The notes: generated by a model from the sequence alone, not told the origin. A DNA stretch of 53,484 nucleotides from Acidimicrobiia bacterium (GCA_021296345.1 JAGWAN010000006.1:17944-71427); one strand, 5' to 3'; positions 1 through 10,315 are shown, numbered from the stretch's first letter. Numbers and translations: made by a program.

Positions 1-2
1 GC

Positions 3-50
3 GGGTTCTACCTGCCTGCGTACTCCGATGAGGGGACAGCGGGGGCGTAG
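3..50 (+). CDS. Possible 3' end of an upstream gene (partial)
   Basis: One frame is open from the left edge for 15 codons and stops with TAG at 48-50, seven bases before infB. In related genomes nusA and ylxR (DUF448) precede infB, so this could be the end of either. The residues are too few to decide, and another frame is also open through the same stretch into infB. This is a positional guess only. Confidence 0.25.
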   Translation, partial: GFYLPAYSDEGTAGA

Positions 51-56
51 GCAGCC

Positions 57-2084
57 ATGGTGACCAAGCGCATCTACGAACTGGCGAAGGAGATGGGGCT
101 GGCCTCCCGCCACGTTCTGGCCATGGCACAGGATCTGGGACTTCCTGTGACCACCGCATCGTCCGGGCTGGATCCGGGCGACGCCGAGGCCCTTCGCTCC
201 ATGCTCCTACCCGAGGCGCCGGAGGAAGAAGTCGCCGGCACCCCTGAGCCGGAGCCCGCCCCGCCGGAGCCCGCCCCCGCTCCGGAACCCGACGACTCCG
301 AAGCAGATGACATCAAGGTCATCGTGGTGCCCGCCGGGGTGTCGGTGCTCGAGATGGCGAGAGCCATGCACCAGCCCGTGGGCGAGGTCGTCAAGCGTTT
401 GCTGTCGATGGGGCTGATGGCAGCCGCCGCCGCTCCGGTCCCGCCCGAGGCCATCGAGCCCCTGGCGGAGCACTTCGGGATCATGGTCGAAGTCGAGCAG
501 GGCGGGGAGCCGGAGCAGGTCGACGAGCCCCTGGTGAAGCCGAAGCGGGTGTTCGACGACGATCCTGGCTCCCTGGTGGATCGTCCTCCGGTCGTCACGG
601 TGATGGGTCATGTCGATCACGGCAAGACCACGTTGCTGGACTTCATCCGCAACACCAATGTCGTCTCCGGAGAAGCTGGGGGGATCACCCAGCACATCGG
701 CGCCTACCAGGCCACTGTGGATGGGCGTCCGATCACGTTCATCGACACGCCCGGCCATGCCGCCTTCACCGCCATGCGGGCCCGGGGCGCGGAGGTGACC
801 GACATCGTCGTGCTGGTGGTGGCGGCGGATGACGGGGTGATGCCACAGACCATCGAAGCGATCAGCCACACCCAGGCGGCGGGCGTGCCGATGATCGTCG
901 CCATCAACAAGATGGATCTCGAGAACGCCGACCCGCTGAGGGTCAGGGCCATGCTGACCGAGTACGGCGTGGTCACGGAAGAACTAGGTGGCGAAGTCGT
1001 CTCGGTAGAAGTGTCCGCGACGTCTGGAGAAGGTATGGACAACCTTCTGGAGATGGTCGACCTGGTTGCCCAGGTGTCGGAGTTCCAGGCCAACCCGAAG
1101 GCCCCCGCATCGGGAGTGGTGATCGAAAGCCACCTCGATCGAGGGCTGGGTCCGGTGGGAACCGTGATCGTGCAACGGGGGACCCTGAAGAGAGGGGATT
1201 CTCTGGTTGCAGGGACGGTGAGTGGCCGGGCACGGTCCATCATCGACCACACGGGCCGTCGCGTCTCGACGGCAACTCCGTCAACTCCGGTGCTGGTGTC
1301 GGGGTGGGCGTCGGTTCCGGCGGCGGGTGATATGTTCGAGGTGGTCAAGAACGACCGCATAGCCCGATCCATGGCCTCCGACCAGGTAGACGCGGTTCGG
1401 GCCAAGACACTCGTGGTTCCCACCGCCCGTGAGCGCCTCGGGCAGTTGCTGGAGCGTCTGCGGTCTCAGGAGCAGACCGAGCTCCTGCTGATCATCAAGG
1501 CCGACGCCGATGGTTCGGTGGAGGCGATCCGGGAGGCGGTGAGCCAGATCGCCCGCGAGGGCGGTCGGGTGAACGTGGTCCACGCCGCAGTGGGCGGCAT
1601 CAACGAGAACGATATCACCCTGGCCGACGCAACCGGCTCGGTGGTGGTCGGCTTCAACGTCCGCCCCGATCCGAACGCGAGGCGGACGGCTGCGGCTGCG
1701 GGCATCGAAGTACTCACCTACTCGATCATCTACGAGCTCCTCGACGAGATGGAGCAGATGCTGGTCGGCCGCTTGGCGCCGACCCGGGAGGAGACCCTGG
1801 TCGGCGTGGCTCAGGTACGAGCCATCTTCCGCGTGCCGCGTCTGGGTGCCGTGGCCGGTTGCTACGTGACCGAAGGCAACATCGCAAGGGAGTCGAGGGC
1901 CCGGGTGGTCCGGGACGGCAGCGTGATCTACGACGGTCGGGTGGCGTCACTGCGCCGGTTCAAGGAGGACGTTCGGGAGGTGGCGGCCGGATACGAGTGT
2001 GGCATCGGACTCGAACGCTTCCGGGATGTCAAGGAGGGCGACGTCATCGAGACCTATCGGGTCGATGAGATCGCGGCCACATGA
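57..2084 (+). CDS. infB: Translation initiation factor IF-2
   Basis: IF-2 is the GTPase that brings initiator fMet-tRNA to the 30S subunit and promotes 70S joining in the cytoplasm. The 675-residue protein starts with an IF2_N domain (about residues 1-50), then an acidic Pro/Glu/Ala-rich linker (about 55-85), a second IF2_N-like segment, and the G domain: G1 GHVDHGKT (184-191), G3 DTPGH (230-234), G4 NKMD (284-287). The beta-barrel and C-terminal fMet-tRNA-binding domains follow and look complete. It is short for an actinobacterial IF-2 because the N-terminal linker is compact; nothing in the core is missing. ATG at 57 opens directly into the conserved N-terminus. It leads the ylxP-rbfA-nrnA-truB-ribF run. 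Confidence 0.97.
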   Translation: MVTKRIYELAKEMGLASRHVLAMAQDLGLPVTTASSGLDPGDAEALRSMLLPEAPEEEVAGTPEPEPAPPEPAPAPEPDDSEADDIKVIVVPAGVSVLEMARAMHQPVGEVVKRLLSMGLMAAAAAPVPPEAIEPLAEHFGIMVEVEQGGEPEQVDEPLVKPKRVFDDDPGSLVDRPPVVTVMGHVDHGKTTLLDFIRNTNVVSGEAGGITQHIGAYQATVDGRPITFIDTPGHAAFTAMRARGAEVTDIVVLVVAADDGVMPQTIEAISHTQAAGVPMIVAINKMDLENADPLRVRAMLTEYGVVTEELGGEVVSVEVSATSGEGMDNLLEMVDLVAQVSEFQANPKAPASGVVIESHLDRGLGPVGTVIVQRGTLKRGDSLVAGTVSGRARSIIDHTGRRVSTATPSTPVLVSGWASVPAAGDMFEVVKNDRIARSMASDQVDAVRAKTLVVPTARERLGQLLERLRSQEQTELLLIIKADADGSVEAIREAVSQIAREGGRVNVVHAAVGGINENDITLADATGSVVVGFNVRPDPNARRTAAAAGIEVLTYSIIYELLDEMEQMLVGRLAPTREETLVGVAQVRAIFRVPRLGAVAGCYVTEGNIARESRARVVRDGSVIYDGRVASLRRFKEDVREVAAGYECGIGLERFRDVKEGDVIETYRVDEIAAT

Positions 2085-2105
2085 TCGCGCTGACGTGAAC
2101 TCCCC

Positions 2106-2408
2106 ATGGCGAGCATGCACGCAGCGGCACTCCGGGTTGATCTGCGTTTGCGGGATGTCCATTCGCTGAAGGCTAAGCGGCAGCGCATCGCTCGGCTGTC
2201 CGGCAACCTGCGCCGCGCCTTCCCCGTGGCATTTGCCGAGGTCGATCACCATGACCAGTGGCAGCGGGCCGCGGTGGGGGTGGGCATCGTTTCGCCGCAT
2301 GCTTCGCAACTGGAGATGGCGGTCCATTCCGTGTGTCGCTTCTTCGATCGGTGGGAGGAGGCCGAGGTGCTGTCGGTGGGCGTTTCCTATCTGGAGGACC
2401 CGCCATGA
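2106..2408 (+). CDS. YlxP-like DUF503 family protein
   Basis: A 100-residue protein of the DUF503 family (Bacillus YlxP), a small alpha/beta protein usually found between infB and rbfA and thought to be linked to ribosome maturation. The family signature is visible: an N-terminal beta strand followed by the HSLKAKR segment (about 19-25), then FAEVDHHDQWQRAAVG and a C-terminal ERAE-like helix plus strand (EEAEVLSVGVSYLED). No enzymatic residues are known. It starts 21 bases after infB and stops 13 bases before rbfA, as expected for cotranscription. The first ATG is weakly supported by a ribosome site; M4 is an alternative start. Confidence 0.88.
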   Translation: MASMHAAALRVDLRLRDVHSLKAKRQRIARLSGNLRRAFPVAFAEVDHHDQWQRAAVGVGIVSPHASQLEMAVHSVCRFFDRWEEAEVLSVGVSYLEDPP

Positions 2409-2421
2409 TGGGGAGGGCAGG

Positions 2422-2772
2422 ATGGGGCTGAGGCTCCGGCGGGTCAATGAGATCCTCAGGGAAGTCATCGCGGAGGAGTGCCAGAACCTCAAGGACCCTC
2501 GTATCGGGTTCTTGACGGTGACCGGTGTGTCAGCGTCCCCGGATCTGCGTAAGGCCGAGGTCTATTACACGGTGCTCGGCGACGAGGAAGCCGAAGCCCG
2601 GACCGCCGAGGCGCTGGCGGCTGCGGCCTCCCGGATCCGCGCGGCCGTGGGTCCGCAGGTGCGGATGAAGTACCTTCCCGAACTGCGGTTCGTTCCCGAT
2701 CCGGCTGTGGCGCATGCCCGGCGGATCGAGGAGATACTGAGGAACATGGACGGGCAAGGCGGGAGCCGGTGA
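2422..2772 (+). CDS. rbfA: Ribosome-binding factor A
   Basis: RbfA binds the 30S subunit near helix 1/44 of 16S rRNA and is needed for late 16S maturation and cold adaptation. The 116-residue product has the family layout: N-terminal RVNEILREVI helix, the DPRIGFLTVTGV strand segment, a KAEVYYTVLG strand, and the LPELRFVPD motif near the end. The start at 2422 is chosen because GGGAGGGCAGG lies immediately upstream and the protein begins with the conserved MGLRLRRVNE. A longer frame reaching back to 2233 would overlap ylxP and adds no conserved sequence. The stop overlaps the nrnA start, so the two are translationally coupled. Confidence 0.95.
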   Translation: MGLRLRRVNEILREVIAEECQNLKDPRIGFLTVTGVSASPDLRKAEVYYTVLGDEEAEARTAEALAAAASRIRAAVGPQVRMKYLPELRFVPDPAVAHARRIEEILRNMDGQGGSR

Positions 2773-3740
2773 TGCCGGGGGTAAGCGGTGGCCTCAGGGA
2801 CGCGGCCCGCGCCATCCGGGAGGCCCGCACGCTGGTCGCCACGGGCCATGTCAAGCCGGATGGCGATGCCTTGGGGTCCTCCCTGGGCCTGGCGCTGTCG
2901 GCCTGTGCTGCTGGCCGCTCGGCCCGAGTCTGCTTCGGCGACCGCTTTGTCCTCGGACAGCACTTCGGTTTCCTGGATACCCGGCCGGTCGTGGATCCCG
3001 CGGAGGCGGGCGCACCCGACGTGCTGGTGGCCTTCGACTGCAATGATCCGGCGCGGCTCGGCGCGGAACTCGCCCCGGTGGTCGAGGCGGCCGGGACGGT
3101 GGTGATGATCGATCATCATGTGGCGGGCCCCGGGTTCGGAGATATCAGGGTGTGCGACCCGGGCGCTCCGGCGGCCGCGCTCCTCTGCTACCGCCTGATC
3201 AGGCTGATCGGCTGGGAGGCTACGCCCGAAGCAGCCACGGCCTTGCTGCTCGGTCTGGTCACCGACACCGGCCGCTTCCAGTACGGCAACACCAATCCCG
3301 AGGCCCTCCGGGCGGCGGCGGAGTTGGTGGAAGCCGGAGCGCGCCCGGAGGTGATCGGGCAATCCATCTACGAGTCGGTGCCGTTCGGGTACCTCGGCGT
3401 GGCGGGAACCGTCCTGTCCCGCGCCACGCTGGAGCCGGCTCACGCCCTGGTGTGGTCCTACGTCACCCAGGACGATCTCGGGCGCCACTGCATCGGGATG
3501 GAGGACGCGGACGCTCTGATCGATGATATCCGGGTAGCCCGGGAGGCCGAGGTGGCGCTGTTGCTCAAGGAGCAGCCCGGCGGGGAGTGGAAGCTGAGCT
3601 TGAGATCCCGCCGCTACGTGGACGTCGCGGCCATAGCGGAGACGATGGGTGGTGGCGGCCACCACCGCGCGGCCGGATGCGCGTTCTCGGGCACGCGGGA
3701 CGAAGCGGTCGAAGCGGTGAGGAAGCGGCTGGCCGGGTGA
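2769..3740 (+). CDS. nrnA: DHH/DHHA1 phosphoesterase, NrnA-type oligoribonuclease / pAp phosphatase
   Basis: NrnA-type enzymes degrade 2-5-nt RNA to mononucleotides and dephosphorylate pAp to AMP, using two Mn2+ ions. The DHH motifs are intact: DGDALGS (31-37), VAFDCND (87-93), IDHH (114-117) and GLVTDTGRF. The DHHA1 substrate motif GGGGHH is at about 294-299. At 323 residues it has normal length. GTG at 2769 and ATG at 2772 are adjacent start choices; both overlap the rbfA stop. The position between rbfA and truB is the usual actinobacterial arrangement and fits an RNA-turnover role beside pnp. Confidence 0.93.
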   Translation: MMPGVSGGLRDAARAIREARTLVATGHVKPDGDALGSSLGLALSACAAGRSARVCFGDRFVLGQHFGFLDTRPVVDPAEAGAPDVLVAFDCNDPARLGAELAPVVEAAGTVVMIDHHVAGPGFGDIRVCDPGAPAAALLCYRLIRLIGWEATPEAATALLLGLVTDTGRFQYGNTNPEALRAAAELVEAGARPEVIGQSIYESVPFGYLGVAGTVLSRATLEPAHALVWSYVTQDDLGRHCIGMEDADALIDDIRVAREAEVALLLKEQPGGEWKLSLRSRRYVDVAAIAETMGGGGHHRAAGCAFSGTRDEAVEAVRKRLAG

Positions 3741-4618
3741 GTGCCGGTCCCGGGTTCGTGCTGGTGGACAAGGCCGGCGGCTGGACGTCCCATGACGTGG
3801 TGGCCAAGTCCCGCCGGATTCTCGGCATGCGCCGGATCGGTCACGCGGGCACCCTCGATCCCATGGCCACCGGCCTGCTCGTCCTCGGCATCGGGAGGGC
3901 CACCCGGTTGCTGCGTTTCGTCACCGATCTGCCCAAGGAGTACGAGGCCACAGCCCTTTTCGGGGTAGCCACCGACAGCCTGGATGCCGACGGTGAGGTG
4001 ACGGCGCGGGCGCCGATGAGCTTCGAACGTGAGGATGTAGCCCGCGCCATGAACTGCTTCAGGGGGGAGATCCTCCAGACGCCCCCGATGGTGTCGGCGG
4101 TGAAGGTGGGCGGCAAGCGCCTGCATGAGATGGCCAGGCGAGGCGAGGAGGTGGAACGGCCTGCCCGGAGGGTCAGGGTGCACCGCCTTGAACTCGAGAG
4201 TTACTCCGCAGGCCCGTTTCCGGAGGTCCGCTTCCGGGTAGTGGGAGGGAGCGGCCTCTACGTCCGGGTACTGGCCGATGATCTCGCGAAGGCTCTCGGG
4301 GGGCGGGCCCATCTGACTTCCCTCCGCAGGGTGGGCAGTGGTGGTCTCAGGGTCGAGAAGGCGTGGACGATCGAGCAACTGGTATGTCTCGGCGACGAGG
4401 GCCGGCTGGCCGAAGCCGTGCTGGAACCCGCCGCCGCGCTGGCGCATCTGCCGTCCGTAAGGGTGGATCACGATGAGGCTGTCCGGGTGAGCTACGGGCA
4501 GCGACTGCCCGCCACTCCGGGCTTGGACGGGCACGTTCGGGTGACCATGGACGGCCGGCTGCTGGCCATATACCGGGCCAGTGATGATCGGCTGGTCCCG
4601 GAGGTGGTGCTGGCGTGA
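3737..4618 (+). CDS. truB: tRNA pseudouridine(55) synthase
   Basis: TruB isomerises U55 in the T-loop of tRNAs. The 293-residue protein carries the catalytic motif GHAGTLDP (35-42), whose Asp41 is the nucleophile, and downstream the TPPMVSAVKVGGKRLHEMAR and GLYVRVLADDL segments of the fold. A short C-terminal extension probably corresponds to the PUA-like domain of longer homologues. The GTG start at 3737 overlaps the nrnA stop by four bases (GTGA) and puts the conserved FVLVDKAGGWTSHDVV at the N-terminus. A longer upstream frame lies inside nrnA and was rejected. Confidence 0.95.
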   Translation: MSAGPGFVLVDKAGGWTSHDVVAKSRRILGMRRIGHAGTLDPMATGLLVLGIGRATRLLRFVTDLPKEYEATALFGVATDSLDADGEVTARAPMSFEREDVARAMNCFRGEILQTPPMVSAVKVGGKRLHEMARRGEEVERPARRVRVHRLELESYSAGPFPEVRFRVVGGSGLYVRVLADDLAKALGGRAHLTSLRRVGSGGLRVEKAWTIEQLVCLGDEGRLAEAVLEPAAALAHLPSVRVDHDEAVRVSYGQRLPATPGLDGHVRVTMDGRLLAIYRASDDRLVPEVVLA

Positions 4619-4628
4619 GTCCGGTCCG

Positions 4629-5534
4629 ATGAAGATCTGGAGGGGCGATCCGCTCGCCTGGGGGCCAGGCCCGGATGGGGGAACGGCACTGACCATCGGG
4701 GTTTTCGACGGGGTCCATCGCGGTCACCGGAGCCTGCTGGCCGCCCTGTCGGATAGGGCGGTCCGAGCGGGGGGCCTCGAGACGGTCGTCGTTACTTTCG
4801 ATGTCCATCCTCGCCGGTTCTTCGATCCGATTGACGGGCCAGCCATGCTGGTGACGCTGTCGCGTCGGCTCGAGTTGCTGGAGTCGATGGGTGTGGGCCA
4901 GGTGGGGGTGCTGCCCTTCGCGGACGTGCGCCATCTAGGGCCCGAGGCCTTCATCGGCCGCGTGGTGTCGGGTGGGTTCGACGCCCGAGCCGTGGTCGTG
5001 GGGGAGGACTTCCGGTATGGAGCCGGGAGGGCCGGTGACGTGGCCGCCCTGGTGACCTCGGGTCATACCCATGGCTTCCGGGTAGACGCCGTCCGGTTAA
5101 AAGATGGTGACGAGGGGCCGATCTCGTCGTCCACGATCCGCCGCCACATCGCGGTGGGAGAGGTGGCGGCCGCCGCCGAGTTGCTCGGCCGACCCCATGA
5201 GGTGGCTGGCCGGCCGGATGGAGAGGATGCCTCGACTCTGGCCGTGGAAGTGGACTGGTCGATGGCGGTGCCCGGATCGGGTGTTTACGCCGTGGCGGTC
5301 GGCACGGATGATCGGCGAATCCCCGCCGCCTGCTCGATCAGCGGTACCGGCCAACCGCTGCGGGTCCGCATGCCGGATTGGCGGACCCGCCCGATCCCGG
5401 GTGACCACCTGGTCCTGTCCTTCCTCGACCGCCTCCGCTCGGCGTCGCCGGGAGGCCACTCTGCTCTCCGGATCACCACCGCGGATCTTGCCGGGGCAAT
5501 CCGCCTGGTTGGTGGTCACCCCCAGGGAGCCTGA
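4629..5534 (+). CDS. ribF: RibF-type FAD synthetase with degenerate riboflavin kinase domain
   Basis: RibF proteins normally carry both FMN adenylyltransferase and riboflavin kinase activity. In this 301-residue protein the N-terminal nucleotidyltransferase half is canonical: GVFDGVHRGH (24-33), VTFDVHPRRFF (55-65), VVVGEDFRYGAGRAGD (122-137) and ISSSTIRRHI (165-174). The C-terminal half still aligns by length and has GVYAV (218-222) and FLDRLR (265-270). However, the flavokinase PTAN motif is replaced by AVEVD (205-209), the GTRPTF-like strand reads ISGTGQP, and the usual catalytic-Glu strand reads LRVRMPDW. I infer loss or strong change of kinase activity; a separate riboflavin kinase may exist elsewhere. 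It starts 10 bases after truB with GGAG-type spacing weak. Confidence 0.9.
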   Translation: MKIWRGDPLAWGPGPDGGTALTIGVFDGVHRGHRSLLAALSDRAVRAGGLETVVVTFDVHPRRFFDPIDGPAMLVTLSRRLELLESMGVGQVGVLPFADVRHLGPEAFIGRVVSGGFDARAVVVGEDFRYGAGRAGDVAALVTSGHTHGFRVDAVRLKDGDEGPISSSTIRRHIAVGEVAAAAELLGRPHEVAGRPDGEDASTLAVEVDWSMAVPGSGVYAVAVGTDDRRIPAACSISGTGQPLRVRMPDWRTRPIPGDHLVLSFLDRLRSASPGGHSALRITTADLAGAIRLVGGHPQGA

Positions 5535-5653
5535 GCCCACCCTCCGGGAGAGTGAGAAACGTGGGGGTTGAATTCCGGTGGTTGCGGGTCCACGATGATC
5601 ACGGTGCGAGGGGGACGGGGACACCGGTAAGCGACATGATTGGATGATGACAA

Positions 5654-5854
5654 GTGGACGATCGAGACCGCAACGGGCAGCTCCTACGGGCCTATCTAGC
5701 CGTGTTCGAACTCACCTACCTACGTATCCTGCTGGCGGTCCTGCAATTCCAGCGTTGGGCGATGATCACCTTTTACCGCTTGGTGCTCGGGATCGACAAG
5801 CGCCCGCCACCCCGACCGACGCAGGCGGAGCTTCGCGAGAGGTACGGGCGCTGA
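5654..5854 (+). CDS. Small hypothetical protein with one hydrophobic segment
   Basis: A 66-residue frame from GTG at 5654 lies between ribF and rpsO. I do not recognise a family. It has a charged N-terminus, a hydrophobic middle of about 35 residues rich in Leu, Phe and aromatic residues ([16 protein letters not shown]), and a basic proline-containing tail ending ELRERYGR. It could be a small membrane-associated protein. There is no strong ribosome site, and the evidence is mainly the open frame in a gene-sized gap with a non-random hydrophobic pattern. Confidence 0.4.
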   Translation: MDDRDRNGQLLRAYLAVFELTYLRILLAVLQFQRWAMITFYRLVLGIDKRPPPRPTQAELRERYGR

Positions 5855-5957
5855 CTCGCTCGCGGGCCGGCGCGCACCGGATCGCAAGGAGGTGCTACAC
5901 TCCATGCCGTCCCCACCTTTGCGTGCCGGTTTGGGATGTACTGAACGAGTGAGAGAG

Positions 5958-6215
5958 ATGAGACCGACCCAGGAAATAGTTGGTGAGTTCGGCGCTCACG
6001 ACAGCGACACCGGATCTCCTGAGGTCCAGGTGGCGCTACTCTCCCAGCGAATCCGTCACCTGACCGAGCACCTGCGCGAGCACAAGCATGACCATCACAG
6101 CCGCCGAGGCCTGTTGATGATGGTGGGCAAGCGCAAGCGGCTGCTGGACTACCTCCGGAAGAACGATGCCGCGCGGTATCGTCGGGTGATCGCCAAGCTC
6201 GGATTGCGTCGATAG
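5958..6215 (+). CDS. rpsO: 30S ribosomal protein S15
   Basis: S15 binds the central domain of 16S rRNA and forms an intersubunit bridge. The hallmark block [16 protein letters not shown], then [19 protein letters not shown] and the C-terminal [13 protein letters not shown] are all present. From ATG 5958 the protein has 85 residues, a few fewer than usual at the N-terminus. The same frame extends upstream to ATG 5904, which has a near-perfect AAGGAGG at 5886-5892; that start would add 18 residues with no S15 similarity. I prefer 5958 on homology, but the upstream Shine-Dalgarno could belong to the real start or to a regulatory leader. pnp follows, the conserved rpsO-pnp order. Confidence 0.94.
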   Translation: MRPTQEIVGEFGAHDSDTGSPEVQVALLSQRIRHLTEHLREHKHDHHSRRGLLMMVGKRKRLLDYLRKNDAARYRRVIAKLGLRR

Positions 6216-6234
6216 CATCCGTGTGGAGAGGCTT

Positions 6235-6373
6235 GCCCGGCATCGAAGAGGTATACCGGCCGGGCGCAGGTGGCCCTTACTCGGGGCCCGTGACTAAGGA
6301 AGAGTGGGAGAATCGAAGCGCCCCGTACGGCGCTCATCGATGATGACGGCCGATCAGGAAAGTCCTGTAGGCC
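6235..6373 (+). ncRNA. Structured rpsO-pnp leader (possible Actino-pnp-type element)
   Basis: The 328-base rpsO-pnp gap holds four hairpins in a row. They are GCCCGGC 6235-6241 with GCCGGGC 6259-6265; GGCCC 6272-6276 with GGGCC 6284-6288; AGCGCC 6317-6322 with GGCGCT 6329-6334; and a two-step stem with GGCC 6348-6351/6370-6373 enclosing CAGGA 6355-6359/TCCTG 6363-6367. None ends in a T-run, so this is more like a regulatory or processing leader than a terminator. Actinobacteria are known to carry an Actino-pnp RNA motif and RNase-processed hairpins at this place; I cannot confirm membership in that family by eye. The rest, 6374-6543, holds no gene I can support. Confidence 0.5.
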
Positions 6374-6543
6374 AACCAACCACACAAGCAGGCTGGTAGC
6401 GCCCGGAGAACCGGCGTCGATCAGTTGTCAGTCGCCATTCCTTCACGGCGCAGCTACGAAGTGCCCGGAGGTATGACCACTGGTAATTGACTTCGCTGCT
6501 CTCCGAGCGTTCGGTGCCTGGGCGTACAAATCAAGGAGAGCAT

Positions 6544-9012
<2,469 letters not shown>

Positions 9013-9051
9013 CGTCAACAAGTGGTCAGTGGCCGGTGGCCAGTTACAAGT

Positions 9052-9082
9052 GAATGGGTACCACATTCGGAGGTACCCATTC
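9052..9082. repeat. Hairpin repeat, copy 1 (perfect 11-bp stem)
   Basis: GAATGGGTACC at 9052-9062 pairs perfectly with GGTACCCATTC at 9072-9082 around the 9-base loop ACATTCGGA. A second hairpin 32 bases downstream has nearly the same stem and loop, so this is a repeat unit rather than a chance palindrome. It could act as a bidirectional mRNA 3'-end stabiliser for pnp; there is no T-run for an intrinsic terminator. Confidence 0.8.
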
Positions 9083-9113
9083 GCCTGACCTCTGGCCTCT
9101 GGCCTCTGGCCAC

Positions 9114-9145
9114 TGAATGGGCACCACATTCGGGGTACCCATTCA
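9114..9145. repeat. Hairpin repeat, copy 2
   Basis: TGAATGGGCACC at 9114-9125 pairs with GGTACCCATTCA at 9134-9145 with a single C-A mismatch; the loop is ACATTCGG. Stem and loop match copy 1 apart from one stem base and one loop base. The two copies are separated by a heptanucleotide array, so hairpin plus heptamers may form a composite element. Confidence 0.78.
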
Positions 9146-9262
9146 CATGAACCGCGGACCCCTGACCACCATCAACCGGCCACTGACCCCCCTGTTTACT
9201 GGCCACGGGCCACTGGCCACGGGCCACTGTCCACTGACCACTGCCTGTCTAGGCTCGGTGGC

Positions 9263-10141
9263 ATGCCGGAACTACCCGACGTGGTCGTCTATCTCGAGGC
9301 CCTTGAACGGTTTGTCGGGGGGCAGGTTCTGGAACGGGCGAGGGTGGTGTCGGTCTCACTCCTCCGCACCTTCAATCCGCCTCTCTCCGAAGTGGAGGGC
9401 AGGCGGGTGGTCGGGTTCCGCCGGATGGGGAAGCGCCTGGTGCTGGAGCTCGAGGATGAGCTCTTCATGGTGTTCCATCTTATGATCGCAGGCCGGTTCA
9501 GATGGAGAGATCGCGGCGTCGCCGTACCCAGGAAGGTCGGTCACGCCGCGTTCGACTTCCCGCATGGAACGCTGGTGCTCACCGAGCAGGGTTCCAGGAA
9601 GCGGGCCTCCTTGCATGTGCATCGAGGCGAAGCGGCCTTGGCCGAGCACGACCGCGGCGGCCTCGAGCCGCTCGACGCGGGGCCGGCCGCCTTCACCGAA
9701 GCGCTCAGACGGGAGAACCGGACGCTAAAGCGGGCCCTGACCGATCCCCGGATCCTCTCGGGCATCGGCAACGCATACTCGGACGAGATACTCCACCGGG
9801 CCGGACTCTCGCCGGTGACTCTGACCAGCCGGCTTGACGATCCCGCCTTGGAACGGCTCCATGGAGCGACTGTCAGCATCCTGACCGAATGGGTGGATCG
9901 GATGCGCGACGAGGTAGGTGACGGGTTCCCGGACCGGGTCACGGCCTTCCGGCCGGAAATGGCCGTCCATGGCAAGTACCGTCAGCCCTGTCCCGTGTGC
10001 GGGAGTCCGGTCCGGCGGATCGTGTACGCATCCAACGAGACCAACTACTGCGCCCGATGCCAGACGGGGGGCAGGATACTGGCCGACCGGGCCCTTTCCC
10101 GGCTTCTGAAGGACCAGTGGCCCACAGCGATCCCGGACTGA
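9263..10141 (+). CDS. Formamidopyrimidine-DNA glycosylase / endonuclease VIII family protein
   Basis: Base-excision repair enzyme of the Fpg/Nei family, which removes oxidised bases and nicks by beta/delta-elimination. The 292-residue protein begins PELPDVV, giving the catalytic Pro2 and Glu3 after Met removal; the beta-hairpin lysine is in MGKRLVL (Lys57). The H2TH region contains LSGIGNAYSDEIL, the usual GIGNxYxxE signature. The C-terminal zinc finger is complete: Cys243 and Cys246 with Cys263 and Cys266. The finger spacing fits Fpg. I cannot decide Fpg versus Nei specificity from motifs alone. ATG at 9263 is fixed by the required N-terminal Pro-Glu. It stands alone, converging on the LLM gene. 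Confidence 0.93.
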   Translation: MPELPDVVVYLEALERFVGGQVLERARVVSVSLLRTFNPPLSEVEGRRVVGFRRMGKRLVLELEDELFMVFHLMIAGRFRWRDRGVAVPRKVGHAAFDFPHGTLVLTEQGSRKRASLHVHRGEAALAEHDRGGLEPLDAGPAAFTEALRRENRTLKRALTDPRILSGIGNAYSDEILHRAGLSPVTLTSRLDDPALERLHGATVSILTEWVDRMRDEVGDGFPDRVTAFRPEMAVHGKYRQPCPVCGSPVRRIVYASNETNYCARCQTGGRILADRALSRLLKDQWPTAIPD

Positions 10142-10299
10142 CCTGGACCGATAGCGTCCCGGGGACGGAAGGCTCTGGTTGTCGATACCGATTGCGGACC
10201 GACTGCGAAGTGCTCGTCCCCACCCGCTTGACATCCGGCTGTTGGGATTCCGACCCCCGCGGTGCTTATGTTCTAACTGTTGTAGAGCCGAGAAGTGCC

Positions 10300-10315
10300 G
10301 GTCGATTGTTCGACC
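10300..10315. terminator. Short palindromic hairpin between convergent genes
   Basis: GGTCGA (10300-10305) and TCGACC (10310-10315) enclose a TTGT loop in the 276-base gap between the convergent glycosylase and LLM genes. The placement fits a weak bidirectional terminator, but there is no T-tract. It also resembles part of a SOS box, but the spacing between half-sites is too short. Nothing else is seen in 10142-10417. Confidence 0.3.

Larger units (their letters stand above)
9021..9242. repeat. Heptanucleotide tandem repeat arrays downstream of pnp
   Basis: Three short arrays of degenerate 7-base units occupy the pnp-glycosylase gap. At 9021-9044 units read AGTGGTC, AGTGGCC, GGTGGCC. At 9086-9113 they read TGACCTC, TGGCCTC (twice), TGGCCAC. 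At 9201-9242 there are six units of G(G/T/A)CCAC(G/T). The same core (GGCCACT/GACCACT) returns at 15079-15113, 15175-15195 and 52427-52446. The seven-base period and dispersed placement resemble the short tandemly repeated repetitive sequences of cyanobacteria. No gene is supportable in 9013-9262. Confidence 0.8.

Noticed and set aside
9086..9242. CRISPR array
   Set aside because: Units are 7 bases in tandem without spacers and lie in intergenic DNA; this is an STRR-type repeat.
10299..10315. SOS box (LexA site)
   Set aside because: GGTCGATTGTTCGACC has the wrong spacing between half-sites and no gene oriented to use it.
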